Origin: Paenibacillus massiliensis subsp. panacisoli DSM 21345
GTDB lineage: Bacteria; Bacillota; Bacilli; Paenibacillales; Paenibacillaceae
Direction of reading: 5' to 3'
NCBI RefSeq assembly: GCF_000426545.1
Contig: NZ_AUFO01000001.1
Location: forward strand, 124,001-188,000
Length of the DNA stretch: 64,000 bases
Of this stretch, positions 54,332 through 63,694 are shown one piece after another. The notes below the pieces were generated by a model. The model was not told where the DNA came from. It saw only the letters and a list, made by a program, of their open reading frames with translations, and searched no databases. Made by a program: the position numbers and the translations under genes. The stretch's first letter is position 1. Every line of letters begins with the position of its first letter.

Positions 54332-55114
54332 ATGCATACGGAGATATATGAGCACTTCCACGCTGATGAGAAGGACTTCATAGATCGTGCTTCGGAGTGG
54401 ATCGAGCGTGCGAGTGAGCTACATGAGCGCAAGCTCAGCGAATTCCTTGATCCTCGGCAGGCTTACATACTGAGCACCATTGCATCCAGAAACGGGGATG
54501 TGCAGGTCCGTCTGGACGGCGGCTACGACGGAGCCGAACGACAGCGGGCACTAATCGCCCCGGATTACAGTTATTTAGACGATGAGGATATGGGAGTCGT
54601 AGTGCTCTCCATCTCATCAGAGGATAAGAAGCTGTCCGAGCTGGAGCATGGTGATTATATGGGTGCCATTCTTGGCCTTGGCATTAAGCGAGGCAAGATT
54701 GGCGATTTTCATGTCCGGGATGAAGGCTGTCATGTATTGATGACATCGGATATCAGTTCATTCATTACATCCCATCTGGGGCAAGTCCACCGGGTACAGG
54801 TTCGAACAGAGCTACTTCCTCTTGATCAGTTGATCAGGACAGAGACTGCCTATGAGACCATGGACCTCACGGTGGCCTCTTTACGTCTGGACGGCATTGT
54901 GAGTGACGTATACCGCCTGAGCCGCAGTAAAGTACTTGCACCGATTCGGGCAGGGCGCTGTCGGGTAAACTGGAAGCAGGAGGAGAATCCTTCCTGTATG
55001 CTGAAGGCTGGAGATGTGGTATCCTTTCATGGATTTGGTCGATTCAGGCTGCTGGAGACAGATGGTGTCACCAAAAAAGGCAGACTGCGTGTGAAAATCG
55101 GGAAATTTGTATAA
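54332..55114 (+). CDS. ylmH: YlmH S4-domain RNA-binding protein
   Basis: A 260-residue protein. The last 75 residues form an S4 RNA-binding domain (MDLTVASLRLDGIVSDVYRLSR... GDVVSFHGFGRF). In B. subtilis and relatives YlmH binds stalled large ribosomal subunits carrying peptidyl-tRNA in ribosome quality control (RqcP-related S4 role). The start ATG follows GGAGGATGTC. It lies ten bases after ylmG. Confidence 0.9.
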   Translation: MHTEIYEHFHADEKDFIDRASEWIERASELHERKLSEFLDPRQAYILSTIASRNGDVQVRLDGGYDGAERQRALIAPDYSYLDDEDMGVVVLSISSEDKKLSELEHGDYMGAILGLGIKRGKIGDFHVRDEGCHVLMTSDISSFITSHLGQVHRVQVRTELLPLDQLIRTETAYETMDLTVASLRLDGIVSDVYRLSRSKVLAPIRAGRCRVNWKQEENPSCMLKAGDVVSFHGFGRFRLLETDGVTKKGRLRVKIGKFV

Positions 55115-55302
55115 ATCATTGCAGGATTCTCGGACACTGTGTCGAATTGTTTAAGCTAACAAGTTGGCACGAATTTTCCGATGCATACAGTAGAGTGTAG
55201 GAAGGCAGGAATGCACGGGCGCATGACAGTCCGCATTGTATGGCGTCTTACGACTAATCTTCTGGCATGCCCAAGAAGACAAATTCACAGGAGGTGGACA
55301 TC

Positions 55303-55812
55303 ATGCCATTATCACCATTGGACATACATAACAAGGAGTTTGCCCGTCGACTTCGCGGCTATGATGAGGACCAGGTTAATGAATTCCTGGATCAGGTGGT
55401 CAAAGACTATGATATCGTGCTTCGCGAGAATAAGGAGCTCAGAAACGAGTTACTGTCCATTCAGGAGAAGCTGGATCATTTTGCGAATATTGAAGAGACG
55501 CTGAGCAAGACGATTATCGTGGCTCAGGAAGCAGCAGACGAGGTCAAGAATAACGCGAAGAAGGAAGCGCAGCTCATCGTAAAGGAAGCGGAGAAGAATG
55601 CTGACCGGATCGTGAACGATGCACTCGCGAAATCACGCAAGATCGCGCTTGAAGTCGAGGAGCTCAAGAAGCAGGCTTCGATCTATCGTGCCCGGTTCCG
55701 TACCTTGGTGGAGGCTCAGCTCGACTTGCTTAGTCAGGACGGTTGGGAAGCTCTGGAGAATCGTGAACGTGAGGTTCTTGATCGCGAGCGTGAGATGAAG
55801 GAGATTTATTGA
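55303..55812 (+). CDS. divIVA: Septum site/polar-determining protein DivIVA
   Basis: A 169-residue coiled-coil protein that recognises curved membrane at poles and septa and brings partner proteins there. N-terminal LSPLDIHNKEFARRLRGYDEDQVNEFL is the lipid-binding domain; the rest is coiled coil (NKELRNELLSIQEKL onward). The frame opens at 55267, but CACAGGAGGTG before the ATG at 55303 decides. No promoter was assigned in the 188-base spacer upstream. Confidence 0.93.
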   Translation: MPLSPLDIHNKEFARRLRGYDEDQVNEFLDQVVKDYDIVLRENKELRNELLSIQEKLDHFANIEETLSKTIIVAQEAADEVKNNAKKEAQLIVKEAEKNADRIVNDALAKSRKIALEVEELKKQASIYRARFRTLVEAQLDLLSQDGWEALENREREVLDREREMKEIY

Positions 55813-55832
55813 TTTCTCCATTCGTCGTGCGG

Positions 55833-55861
55833 TTGACTTTTGCTGGTAATCAGAGTATATT
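55833..55861 (+). promoter_or_regulatory. Sigma-A promoter for the ileS T-box leader
   Basis: TTGACT (55833) and TATATT (55856) with a 17-base spacer; transcription would begin near 55868. Confidence 0.7.
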
Positions 55862-55867
55862 ATCTGC

Positions 55868-56210
55868 ATTGCGACATATTTGTAGCACAACTGTATCACA
55901 AACGATAAATTCCAAGACGGGAATCAGTACGTCATGAGCTTGTTCAGCAGAGAGTTGGCATTTCGGTGCAAGCCAACGTTCAAGGCATGATCGAATATCC
56001 TCCCCGAGAAGTGAGCTGAAGCGCGTTATGCGTGTGTAAGCGGTCACCGTATGCCATACGTTATCATGTGGCTCCCTGCTGAAGGCGGGGATTAGAGAGC
56101 CGGTTTGATCTGTTTGCTCATCATTCTATAGAATAGAGTGAAGTGACAGATGTCGGAATCAGGGTGGTAACGCGAGCAGAGCCTCGTCCCTTTATGGGGC
56201 GAGGCTTTTT
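55868..56210 (+). ncRNA. T-box riboswitch (isoleucine tRNA-sensing) upstream of ileS
   Basis: The T-box core AGGGTGGTAACGCG lies at 56161-56174, the sequence that pairs with uncharged tRNA ends. The upstream stem I shows the GAGAGTTGG...TGCAAGCCAAC distal pattern (55951-55977). GAATATCC (55993-56000) puts an ATC (isoleucine) specifier at 55997, consistent with ileS. The 3' end is the terminator at 56181-56210. Antitermination on uncharged tRNA-Ile would switch on ileS. Specifier assignment is inferred by position. Confidence 0.9.
56181..56210 (+). terminator. T-box terminator hairpin
   Basis: GCCTCG-CCC pairs with GGG-CGAGGC, followed by TTTTT. It competes with the antiterminator formed by the T-box core. 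Confidence 0.9.
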
Positions 56211-56268
56211 GGTGTTGTTTTTTTGACTCACCAGAGTGTGATTTGAAGATGAAAGGAAGCAGATGAGG

Positions 56269-59200
56269 ATGCAACGAGTAGATATCAAGGAAAAGGCCAG
56301 AACACGCGATCTGCGCGTGCTCGACAAGTGGAAGCAGGAGGATATTTTCCGTAAATCGATCAGCAATCGGGAAGGAAAGCCGAACTTCGTATTCTACGAA
56401 GGACCACCTACAGCAAACGGAAAGCCACATATCGGACACGTATTGGGCCGCGTCATCAAGGACTTCATCGGTCGTTACCAGACAATGAAGGGCTATCGTG
56501 TCGTGCGTAAAGCAGGCTGGGACACACATGGACTGCCTGTTGAGTTGGGCGTGCAAAAGGAACTGGGCATCACTCATAAGCATGAGATCGAGGAATACGG
56601 TGTCGAAAAGTTCGTAGAGAAATGTAAGGCTAGTGTCTTCGTATATGAGCAGCAATGGCGTGACTTGACGGAAGCCATCGGCTACTGGACGGATCTGGAT
56701 AATCCATATGTAACATTGGAGAACGATTATATTGAGAGTGTGTGGAACATTCTCGCCACGGTGCATGACAAAGGATTGCTGTATCGCGGTCATCGCGTAA
56801 GTCCTTACTGTCCGAGCTGCCAGACGACCCTAAGCTCCCACGAGGTGGCACAGGGCTACAAAGACGTCAAGGATCTCAGTGCCACGGCGAAGTTCAAGCT
56901 TCATGAGAGCGGCGAGTATGTACTGGCCTGGACGACTACACCATGGACACTCCCGGGTCACGTTGCTCTCGCTGTGAATCCTGATATGGAATATGCACGC
57001 GTGAAGCAAGAGGATGGAGTGTACATCGTTGCGAAGAATCTCGTGGAGAAGGTAATTAACGGCGAGTATGAATTGCTTGGCACACTCAAGGGCTCGGGGC
57101 TCGTGGGTCAGACCTACACACCACCATTCAACTATGTAGATGTGACGGGTGGAAGTACAATCCTGGGTGCCTCCTTCGTTACGGATTCAAGTGGTACAGG
57201 TGTCGTTCATATGGCACCAGCGCATGGTGAGGATGACTATCGTGTTATTCGTGAGCACGGAATTGGCTTCGTCAATGTAGTTAACCTCCAGGGCTGCTAC
57301 ACAGAGCAAGTCACTGAGTTGGCAGGTCGCTTCGTGAAGGATTGCGATATTGATATCCTGCGCATGCTGACGGATAAGGGGCTGCTCTATAGCAAGGAAA
57401 AATATGAGCATAGCTATCCGTTCTGCTGGCGTTGTGATACACCGCTCTTGTATTACGCCATGGACAGCTGGTTCATCCAGACGACAGCCATCAAGGAGCA
57501 GCTCATTGCGAACAACAATGAGGTGGATTGGTATCCGGGTCACGTCCGTGAAGGGCGCTTCGGTAAGTTCTTGGAGGAGCTAGTGGATTGGAACATTAGC
57601 CGTAACCGTTATTGGGGGACGCCACTAAATATCTGGAAATGTGAGGAGACCGGTGAAGAATTCGCGCCGCACAGCATCGCAGAGCTTCGGGAGCGGGCGA
57701 TTGGCGACGTCCCTGCGGATATCGAGCTGCACAAGCCATTTGTAGATGAGATCAAGGTTCGTAGCTCCTGCGGTAAATACGTGATGACACGAACACCAGA
57801 AGTCATCGACGTCTGGTTCGATAGCGGCTCGATGCCATTCGCGCAGCAGCATTATCCGTTCGAAAATCAAGAGATTTTCGCGCAGCAGTTCCCAGCAGAT
57901 ATGATCTGCGAAGGAATTGACCAGACTCGGGGCTGGTTCTATAGTCTGCTGGCGGTGTCCACACTCCTGACAGGCAAAGCACCTTACAAGGCTGTTATGG
58001 CGACCGGCCATGTACTGGATGAGCAAGGACAGAAGATGTCCAAGTCCAAAGGAAATGTAATTGATCCTTGGGAGATCATTGAGGAATTCGGAACGGATGC
58101 TTTCCGTTGGGCGATGCTAGCTGATAGCGCTCCTTGGAACAGCAAACGTTTCTCCAAGGGAATTGTTGGTGAGGCGAAGTCCAAGATGGTGGACACACTC
58201 GTCAATACCCATGCGTTCCTGACATTGTATGCGACGATTGATGGGTTCAACCCAGCAGAGCATCCATTCAAGCTGTCTGCCCACAAGCTGGATCGCTGGA
58301 TTCTGTCGAGACTGAACAGCTTGATTGTGCAGGTCGATAAGGCGCTTGCTGTGAACGACTTCCTGAATTCCTCAAAAGCCATTGAGGGCTTCGTGGATGA
58401 GCTCAGCAACTGGTATATCCGTCGTTCCCGAGATCGCTTCTGGGGTAGTGGCCTGACAGAGGATAAGCTGGATGCTTATCGCACGTTGACTGAGGTATTG
58501 CTGACAACCTCGAAGCTGATTGCGCCGTTCATGCCGATGATTGCAGAAGATATCTATTTGAATCTGAGCGGTGGGGAAAGCGTGCATCTGGAGGATTATC
58601 CTGCAGCCAACGAGCAGCTGATCGATCTGGAGCTGGAACGGGATATGGAGACGGCACGCCGTGTGGTTGAACTCGCTCGGAACGTGCGTAACGAGACGGG
58701 CTTCAAGACCCGTCAGCCACTATCTGAGCTGATTGTATCTCTGGACAATGATTTCCATCTGGCGGATTATGAGGAGATCATCAAAGATGAGATCAATGTG
58801 AAGCAGATTCGTACGGAGACAGATGACAGCGGGTTCGTTGATTTCACACTCAAGCTTAATCTCAAGGTAGCAGGCAAGAAATACGGCAAGAACGTTGGCT
58901 TCCTGCAAAATCATTTCAAGGGCATGTCTGCAGCCGAGACTCGTACAGTAGTGGAGCAGGGGCTGTTGAATATCGTATCTCCAGATGGTGAGGAGCTGCA
59001 GGTGACTGCTGAGGAGCTGCTTGTGGAGAAGAAAGCGAAGGAAGGCTTCGCATCGGCTTCTGGCTATGGCCTGACAGTAGCGCTCAATACGGATATTACG
59101 CCTGAGCTAGAGCAAGAGGGCTGGGTTCGTGAGGTAGTTCGTGCCGTGCAGGATTACCGTAAGAAGCTGGATCTTCCGATCGAGAAATATGTAGCTCTGA

Positions 59201-59358
59201 CGCTGGATGTCGATGATGAGCTGCGTACAGCGATCACGGCCTTTGATGCCGTATTGCGCGAGAACGTACTGGTTACAGATGTGCAATTCGGTCATGCTGA
59301 GCCGATGGAGCGCGTTGAGGCAGGCGGCAAAACAATCGGCGTTCACATTGCTGAATAA
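56269..59358 (+). CDS. ileS: Isoleucyl-tRNA synthetase, long (type 2-like) form
   Basis: A 1029-residue class Ia synthetase charging tRNA-Ile. ATP motifs are HIGH (54-57) and KMSKS (589-593); the editing domain lies between. The length of about 1030 and PPTANGKPHIGHVLGRVIKD wording resemble the eukaryote-like IleRS2, rather than the roughly 920-residue type 1 of B. subtilis. The C-terminus lacks the type 1 zinc cysteines. The ATG at 56263 is too close to AAAGGAAG, so 56269 is chosen. Type 2 enzymes are typically less sensitive to mupirocin; not tested here. Confidence 0.93.
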   Translation: MQRVDIKEKARTRDLRVLDKWKQEDIFRKSISNREGKPNFVFYEGPPTANGKPHIGHVLGRVIKDFIGRYQTMKGYRVVRKAGWDTHGLPVELGVQKELGITHKHEIEEYGVEKFVEKCKASVFVYEQQWRDLTEAIGYWTDLDNPYVTLENDYIESVWNILATVHDKGLLYRGHRVSPYCPSCQTTLSSHEVAQGYKDVKDLSATAKFKLHESGEYVLAWTTTPWTLPGHVALAVNPDMEYARVKQEDGVYIVAKNLVEKVINGEYELLGTLKGSGLVGQTYTPPFNYVDVTGGSTILGASFVTDSSGTGVVHMAPAHGEDDYRVIREHGIGFVNVVNLQGCYTEQVTELAGRFVKDCDIDILRMLTDKGLLYSKEKYEHSYPFCWRCDTPLLYYAMDSWFIQTTAIKEQLIANNNEVDWYPGHVREGRFGKFLEELVDWNISRNRYWGTPLNIWKCEETGEEFAPHSIAELRERAIGDVPADIELHKPFVDEIKVRSSCGKYVMTRTPEVIDVWFDSGSMPFAQQHYPFENQEIFAQQFPADMICEGIDQTRGWFYSLLAVSTLLTGKAPYKAVMATGHVLDEQGQKMSKSKGNVIDPWEIIEEFGTDAFRWAMLADSAPWNSKRFSKGIVGEAKSKMVDTLVNTHAFLTLYATIDGFNPAEHPFKLSAHKLDRWILSRLNSLIVQVDKALAVNDFLNSSKAIEGFVDELSNWYIRRSRDRFWGSGLTEDKLDAYRTLTEVLLTTSKLIAPFMPMIAEDIYLNLSGGESVHLEDYPAANEQLIDLELERDMETARRVVELARNVRNETGFKTRQPLSELIVSLDNDFHLADYEEIIKDEINVKQIRTETDDSGFVDFTLKLNLKVAGKKYGKNVGFLQNHFKGMSAAETRTVVEQGLLNIVSPDGEELQVTAEELLVEKKAKEGFASASGYGLTVALNTDITPELEQEGWVREVVRAVQDYRKKLDLPIEKYVALTLDVDDELRTAITAFDAVLRENVLVTDVQFGHAEPMERVEAGGKTIGVHIAE

Positions 59359-59396
59359 TCAAGCATGCATGGGAACAAAATATAGGTAATGATTAG

Positions 59397-59443
59397 CAAA
59401 TCACGAGCCTGAAGCTATGACTTCTAGGCTCGTGATTTGTTTT
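59397..59443. terminator. Intrinsic terminator after ileS
   Basis: CAAATCACGAGCCT and AGGCTCGTGATTTG form a perfect 14-base-pair stem followed by TTTT. Confidence 0.85.
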
Positions 59444-59518
59444 AAGTCTGTTTTTAGCTGTTTTAGCTTTGTGTGAGGTCATAAAGCGAACTAATGCTGC
59501 TTTGAAGGAGGAACAGGG

Positions 59519-59866
59519 ATGGCCACTCGGCGTCAGAGAAAATCCATGAACCGTCATGCACTCCGTGGGAAGCACGATAAACGAACTGTCACGAAGGCCG
59601 TCATCAGGAGTGCGGCTACAAGGATGGAATATGCTCGCTTAGCCGACTATGCCCTGCTGCTCAATCGTCCCCTGCGTCTGATCTGGTTGAACCTGTTGTC
59701 AGGTACCTTCCGAGGCGTCGGCATTGCTATCGGCTTCACTTTTTTTGCGGCGACCATTATTTATATACTGCAAGTACTAGGAGCATTGAATCTCCCCATT
59801 ATCGGGGATTACATTGCAGATATCGTCCGCATCGTACAGCGGCAGCTGGAGTTGACCAGCTATTAA
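59519..59866 (+). CDS. DUF5665 family membrane protein
   Basis: A 115-residue protein. The N-terminal 40 residues are very basic (RRQRKSMNRHALRGKHDKR). EYARLADYALLLNRPLRLIWLNLLSGTFRGVGIAIGFTFFAATIIYIL is the DUF5665 pattern, with one or two membrane helices. The start ATG follows GAAGGAGGAACAGGG. Function unknown. It separates ileS from the yteA/lspA pair. Confidence 0.8.
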   Translation: MATRRQRKSMNRHALRGKHDKRTVTKAVIRSAATRMEYARLADYALLLNRPLRLIWLNLLSGTFRGVGIAIGFTFFAATIIYILQVLGALNLPIIGDYIADIVRIVQRQLELTSY

Positions 59867-59981
59867 CAGCATTGGGAGTGCATCAAATTATCCCTATGAG
59901 ATAGATGCACGCACTTAGGGCCATACGATTAAAGCACTGAACTGATAAGAATGAGATATAAGCATGTATACATTAGGTTAC

Positions 59982-60013
59982 AGGTGCAATAGGTGATATA
60001 GGTGCCACAGGTG
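59982..60013. repeat. Four degenerate 9-base tandem repeats after the yteA-like gene
   Basis: AGGTG recurs every nine bases (59982, 59991, 60000, 60009) directly after the minus-strand yteA stop. In that frame each unit reads as three codons (His-Leu-x), so it may be a former coding microsatellite past the stop. Confidence 0.6.
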
Positions 60014-60742
60014 TTACTCTTCATCCTCATGTTCGGTCTCCAGTAAAGGAACGCCTTCACCTTTATCCAGGTAATCCAGATACTGCTTACTGCGAATCAC
60101 GGTGACATCATGACCATATAGATCGGTAGCGACGAAGTTCTCATAGCTTTCAACGAAGCCGCCAAGGTCATCGCCTGCTTCGATCTCAATGTCATCATAA
60201 TGGGTAATCTCGTTGGACTCGGCCATGGCTGGGGAGTTGGAGGAGCCCCAGCTTTCGACAATTTGCCATGCATCCTCCCCATCAAAGCCTGAATATTCGT
60301 GCTCATCAAGACTGCTACGTCCAAATGGAGGGGACAAAAACTCCTCTTCGACAGGTCTGTTATTTGAAGCTTGCGTCTCCCGGGAGTGCTGCACACAATA
60401 GATGGTATAGGGAATGGCCTGCAATCGCTCGTACGGAATCGCTGCTCCGCATGCTGCGCAGCTACCATAGCTGCCTTCCTTCATAGCATGCAAGGCAGAG
60501 TCAATCCGCTCCAGCATGAACTCATCATGCTCCGTCAAGGAGACATCCTTGGCTCGCTCGTATACTTCAGTACCGACGTCGCCTGGATGATTATCAATGG
60601 TCGACAATTCTCCGGTCTCATAACGATGCGTATGCTCAAGTCCGTAATGATCATTATGCTCCAGACGCTGCTCAATGCTGCGTTTGCGGTCAAGCAGCTC
60701 ATTCTGAAGCCATTGCAGCTGCTCCGTGTCTAACAGGGACAT
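60014..60742 (-). CDS. yteA: TraR/DksA C4-type zinc finger protein (YteA/YlyA family)
   Basis: A 242-residue protein of the YteA group. An N-terminal coiled-coil region (LLDRKRSIEQRLEHNDHYG), the DxxE-containing EHDEFMLERI and a zinc-finger CAAC...CVQH (Cys95, Cys98, Cys116, His119) recall DksA, which acts on RNA polymerase. B. subtilis YlyA, in the same ileS-lspA interval, modulates late forespore genes. The ATG at 60742 follows AAAGGAGGCC. It is on the opposite strand from lspA, unlike B. subtilis. The C-terminus is acidic. Confidence 0.85.
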   Translation of the reverse strand: MSLLDTEQLQWLQNELLDRKRSIEQRLEHNDHYGLEHTHRYETGELSTIDNHPGDVGTEVYERAKDVSLTEHDEFMLERIDSALHAMKEGSYGSCAACGAAIPYERLQAIPYTIYCVQHSRETQASNNRPVEEEFLSPPFGRSSLDEHEYSGFDGEDAWQIVESWGSSNSPAMAESNEITHYDDIEIEAGDDLGGFVESYENFVATDLYGHDVTVIRSKQYLDYLDKGEGVPLLETEHEDEE

Positions 60743-60832
60743 AAGTGGCCTCCTTTCCAATATAGGAATAGGGTGCGCCGAGAGGCATGGTTTTAGCGAA
60801 GGAAAAATACGGGCAGTGAAATAGATGGTGCG

Positions 60833-60862
60833 TGGACTGAGTCTGGACGATTATGCTACAAT
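60833..60862 (+). promoter_or_regulatory. Putative promoter for lspA
   Basis: TGGACT (60833) and TACAAT (60857), 18-base spacer, about 65 bases before lspA. Confidence 0.4.
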
Positions 60863-60926
60863 GAACGGGTCTGAAATTGGCAAGAAATGAATACGGAATT
60901 AGAAAGAACGGAGATGACATATCGCT

Positions 60927-61430
60927 GTGCTGTACTATGTAATCGCTCTACTCGTTTTTTTATTGGACCAAGGCACCAAATACTTAATAGCTACAAGACT
61001 TGAGCTAGGAGAACAAATTCCGGTAATCGGCAATTTCTTTCTGATTACATCCCATCGGAATCGCGGCGCGGCATTCGGAATACTTGAGGGTCAACGCTGG
61101 CTGTTCATTATCATTACCATTGTAGTGGTGATTGCGATCATTTGGTATATGAGAAAAGCTCTTAAGAGTGGGCAACGGCTGTTACCATGGGGATTAAGTC
61201 TTGTGCTGGGTGGTGCAATCGGGAATTTCCTGGATCGGGCCCTGATGGGAGAAGTAGTGGACTTCGCACAATTTAATTTTGGTAGCTATACGTTTCCGAT
61301 CTTTAACATAGCCGATTCCTCCATCTGCATCGGAGTTGGATTAATTATTCTGGATACCATTCTGGATTCGAGACGGACAAAGCTTCAGGAGCAGACGAAA
61401 GGAACGGGGCAGCATGATGGAACAGAATAA
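60927..61430 (+). CDS. lspA: Lipoprotein signal peptidase LspA
   Basis: A 167-residue membrane aspartic protease that cleaves signal peptides of lipoproteins such as OppA in this window. Four predicted helices. The catalytic pair lies in GNFLDRAL and FNIADSSICIG. ITSHRNRGAAFGILEGQ is the family loop. The start GTG is about 13 bases from GGAG, which is long, but the position suits the family. Overlaps the next gene by 17 bases. Confidence 0.94.
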   Translation: MLYYVIALLVFLLDQGTKYLIATRLELGEQIPVIGNFFLITSHRNRGAAFGILEGQRWLFIIITIVVVIAIIWYMRKALKSGQRLLPWGLSLVLGGAIGNFLDRALMGEVVDFAQFNFGSYTFPIFNIADSSICIGVGLIILDTILDSRRTKLQEQTKGTGQHDGTE

Positions 61431-62382
61431 CCATAACCAAAGTGATGTTACAGATGAGATTGGTGAATCTACTGTGCAGGAGCTGCTGGCATGGATCGCA
61501 GAAGAATCCAAGACACGTATAGATAAATTCATTGCGGAGCAGCTACCGGATGTATCTCGTTCTCAGGTGCAGCTATGGATTGGGGATGGAAAAGTCCTTG
61601 TCAACGGCCAAGTCGTTAAGTCCAACTACAAGCTGAATATCGGGGATCATATTGAGCTATCTGTCCCCGAGCCTGAAGCTGTAGACCTACAGCCTGAGTC
61701 GATTCCTATTGAGGTCGTCTATGAGGATCGAGATGTCATTGTTGTGAATAAGCAAAGAGGGCTGGTGGTGCATCCGGCCCCTGGACATTCCTCGGGTACG
61801 CTGGTGAACGCTCTGATGTACCACTGCAAAGATCTATCCGGCATTAATGGTGAGCTTCGCCCGGGCATTGTACACCGAATTGATAAGGATACCTCCGGCC
61901 TGCTCATGGCAGCCAAGAATGATAAGGCCCATGCCTCGCTCGCTGCCCAGCTTAAGGATCACAGTGTAACTCGGCGTTATATTGCGCTGGTGCACGGTAA
62001 TCTCAGTCACGATCAAGGCACGGTCGATGCTCCGATTGGACGAGATACGAATGATCGCAAGATGTTCGCCGTGACAGAACGCAACAGCAAGCATGCGGTG
62101 ACTCATTTTATGGTACTTGAGCGCTTTGGCGATTACACACTGCTGGAGCTGAAGCTGGAGACGGGGCGTACGCATCAGATTCGTGTGCATATGAAATTCA
62201 TCGGTCATCCGCTGGTAGGCGATCCTATGTATGGGCGAAACAAAGGGATCCGAATGGATGGACAGGCACTGCATGCAGCGGTACTTGGCTTTGTTCATCC
62301 ATCGTCTGGAGAATACCTTGAATTCAGTGCTCCTCTGCCTGAGGATATAGAAGATGTACTTGCTTCTCTACGCAGCAGGTAG
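61414..62382 (+). CDS. rluD: Ribosomal large-subunit pseudouridine synthase, RluD family
   Basis: A 322-residue enzyme converting uridines in 23S rRNA to pseudouridine. The N-terminal S4 domain (RIDKFIAEQLPDVSRSQVQLWI) is followed by the catalytic HRIDKDTSGLL (Asp157) and the KLETGRTHQIRVHMKFIGHP block. The start overlaps lspA, implying coupling. The first 35 residues are an extra acidic N-terminus. The B. subtilis counterpart is ylyB; pyrR would be next but a terminator follows. Confidence 0.93.
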   Translation: MMEQNNHNQSDVTDEIGESTVQELLAWIAEESKTRIDKFIAEQLPDVSRSQVQLWIGDGKVLVNGQVVKSNYKLNIGDHIELSVPEPEAVDLQPESIPIEVVYEDRDVIVVNKQRGLVVHPAPGHSSGTLVNALMYHCKDLSGINGELRPGIVHRIDKDTSGLLMAAKNDKAHASLAAQLKDHSVTRRYIALVHGNLSHDQGTVDAPIGRDTNDRKMFAVTERNSKHAVTHFMVLERFGDYTLLELKLETGRTHQIRVHMKFIGHPLVGDPMYGRNKGIRMDGQALHAAVLGFVHPSSGEYLEFSAPLPEDIEDVLASLRSR

Positions 62383-62425
62383 TCCAATATTGCACTGCAT
62401 GCGCTGATATAAAGCTGGCTTTTCG

Positions 62426-62465
62426 AGCACTCACTCTTCCTTTTCGGGAGTAGCGGGTGCTTTTT
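62426..62465 (+). terminator. Intrinsic terminator after rluD
   Basis: AGCACTCACTCTTCC pairs imperfectly with GGGAGTAGCGGGTGCT, followed by T5. The 302 bases from here to the next gene are AT-rich and hold no ORF. Confidence 0.7.
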
Positions 62466-62767
62466 ACATTTTACAAAAAGAGGGGGAACCTTCATCATTG
62501 CCCCTTGTTCACTTATCAACTGCCAGCATATAGTCTATAAGGATCAGGAATAAATTACTATATTTATTTACAAAATAGACCCAATGGATTATTATACTTG
62601 AGACAATACATATGAATGCATTTGGTAATACCCTGCTGGATAAGTTGTTGGGGTGTTTTTTTGTTAAGGAAGTAGATCACCCAAAAAAGAATGGTCATTC
62701 CTATTCCACATCGGTTACGGCGGCATGCAGTTAATATTTGTACCTATTTACATGACGGAGGTTAGGA

Positions 62768-63496
62768 ATGAAAGTATTAAAGGTGTTTTCTATTTCTGTA
62801 GCTGTATTCGCTGTACTATTTTTAGGAGTGGCCTTATACATTACTTCAGCCATGCCGCAGCTATTACAGACGAATAACAGTTCATCTACGACGGATTCTT
62901 CACCAGACACTAAAAATGACGAGAATGCAGAGGTCAAGCGGGATGCTTTGCAGCCATCTTCAACCGAGAAAACCCCATCAACTACAAAGTCTCATTCGTC
63001 GGAGACGACCGATCCACCGAATGCTGAAGACAATTCGTCAGAGGCAGCTGATTCCTCAGTTACTCAACCCGAGGATTCTTTGCAACCGGAGCCGGTCCAA
63101 TCCTTGATGTCATCTTCAGAAAATGTAGTACAAGAATCGCCGAAGGTAAGTTCAAGCTTGGATTCAAGTACCCTCATTATTGGAAGATGGAAGGCTGCTG
63201 GAATTCCAAATGGGTACATGGAATTCTTTAGGGACGGCACATTTGCAAGAGGTACTTATGAAGGTGAGAACGATTACTATGAATTTTCGGGGACGTATTC
63301 CTTTAGCAACAATACACGCTTGAAACTCCAGTATGAGCTATGGACGTTAGCAACTCCCCCAGACTATAAAACTACCTCGGTAGAAAATACAAGTCATGTA
63401 TTCGAGATTGCCGTTAACGATAACAAACTTGTAATTCCTGGGGCCAAGAAACCATTTGGTGAAACGGAGTGGACTAGAGTTGATTATAATCAGTAA
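62768..63496 (+). CDS. Membrane-anchored or secreted protein with S/T/E-rich linker and small C-terminal domain
   Basis: A 242-residue protein. An N-terminal membrane segment or signal (SISVAVFAVLFLGVALYI) is followed by a low-complexity S/T/E/D/P-rich region (about 38-130). The C-terminal 105 residues (IIGRWKAAGIPNGYMEFFRDGTF, YYEFSGTYSFS, ETEWTRVDY) look like a small lipocalin/DUF5640-type beta-barrel. Start ATG behind GACGGAGGTTAGGA. Known in outline only; the barrel could bind a small ligand, which is inference. Confidence 0.7.
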   Translation: MKVLKVFSISVAVFAVLFLGVALYITSAMPQLLQTNNSSSTTDSSPDTKNDENAEVKRDALQPSSTEKTPSTTKSHSSETTDPPNAEDNSSEAADSSVTQPEDSLQPEPVQSLMSSSENVVQESPKVSSSLDSSTLIIGRWKAAGIPNGYMEFFRDGTFARGTYEGENDYYEFSGTYSFSNNTRLKLQYELWTLATPPDYKTTSVENTSHVFEIAVNDNKLVIPGAKKPFGETEWTRVDYNQ

Positions 63497-63654
63497 ATAT
63501 CGTCCTCTTCAGATGTCGAGTAATCAAATCTACTCTATTTAACAACATGTGGTGAGTTGTCTCCCTTTTTGGGAAGCTCATATTGGCATGTATAATTGGG
63601 CGATTGTGCGGAAGCTCCGGGATCAACTGCAGACGTATGCATATCGGATAAAAG

Positions 63655-63694
63655 AAGCCTCTCCTACCACATGAAGTGGAGTGAGAGGCTTTTT
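63655..63694. terminator. Bidirectional intrinsic terminator
   Basis: AAGCCTCTC pairs with GAGAGGCTT around an inner CTACCAC/GTGGAG stem, with a T tract after. Confidence 0.8.
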
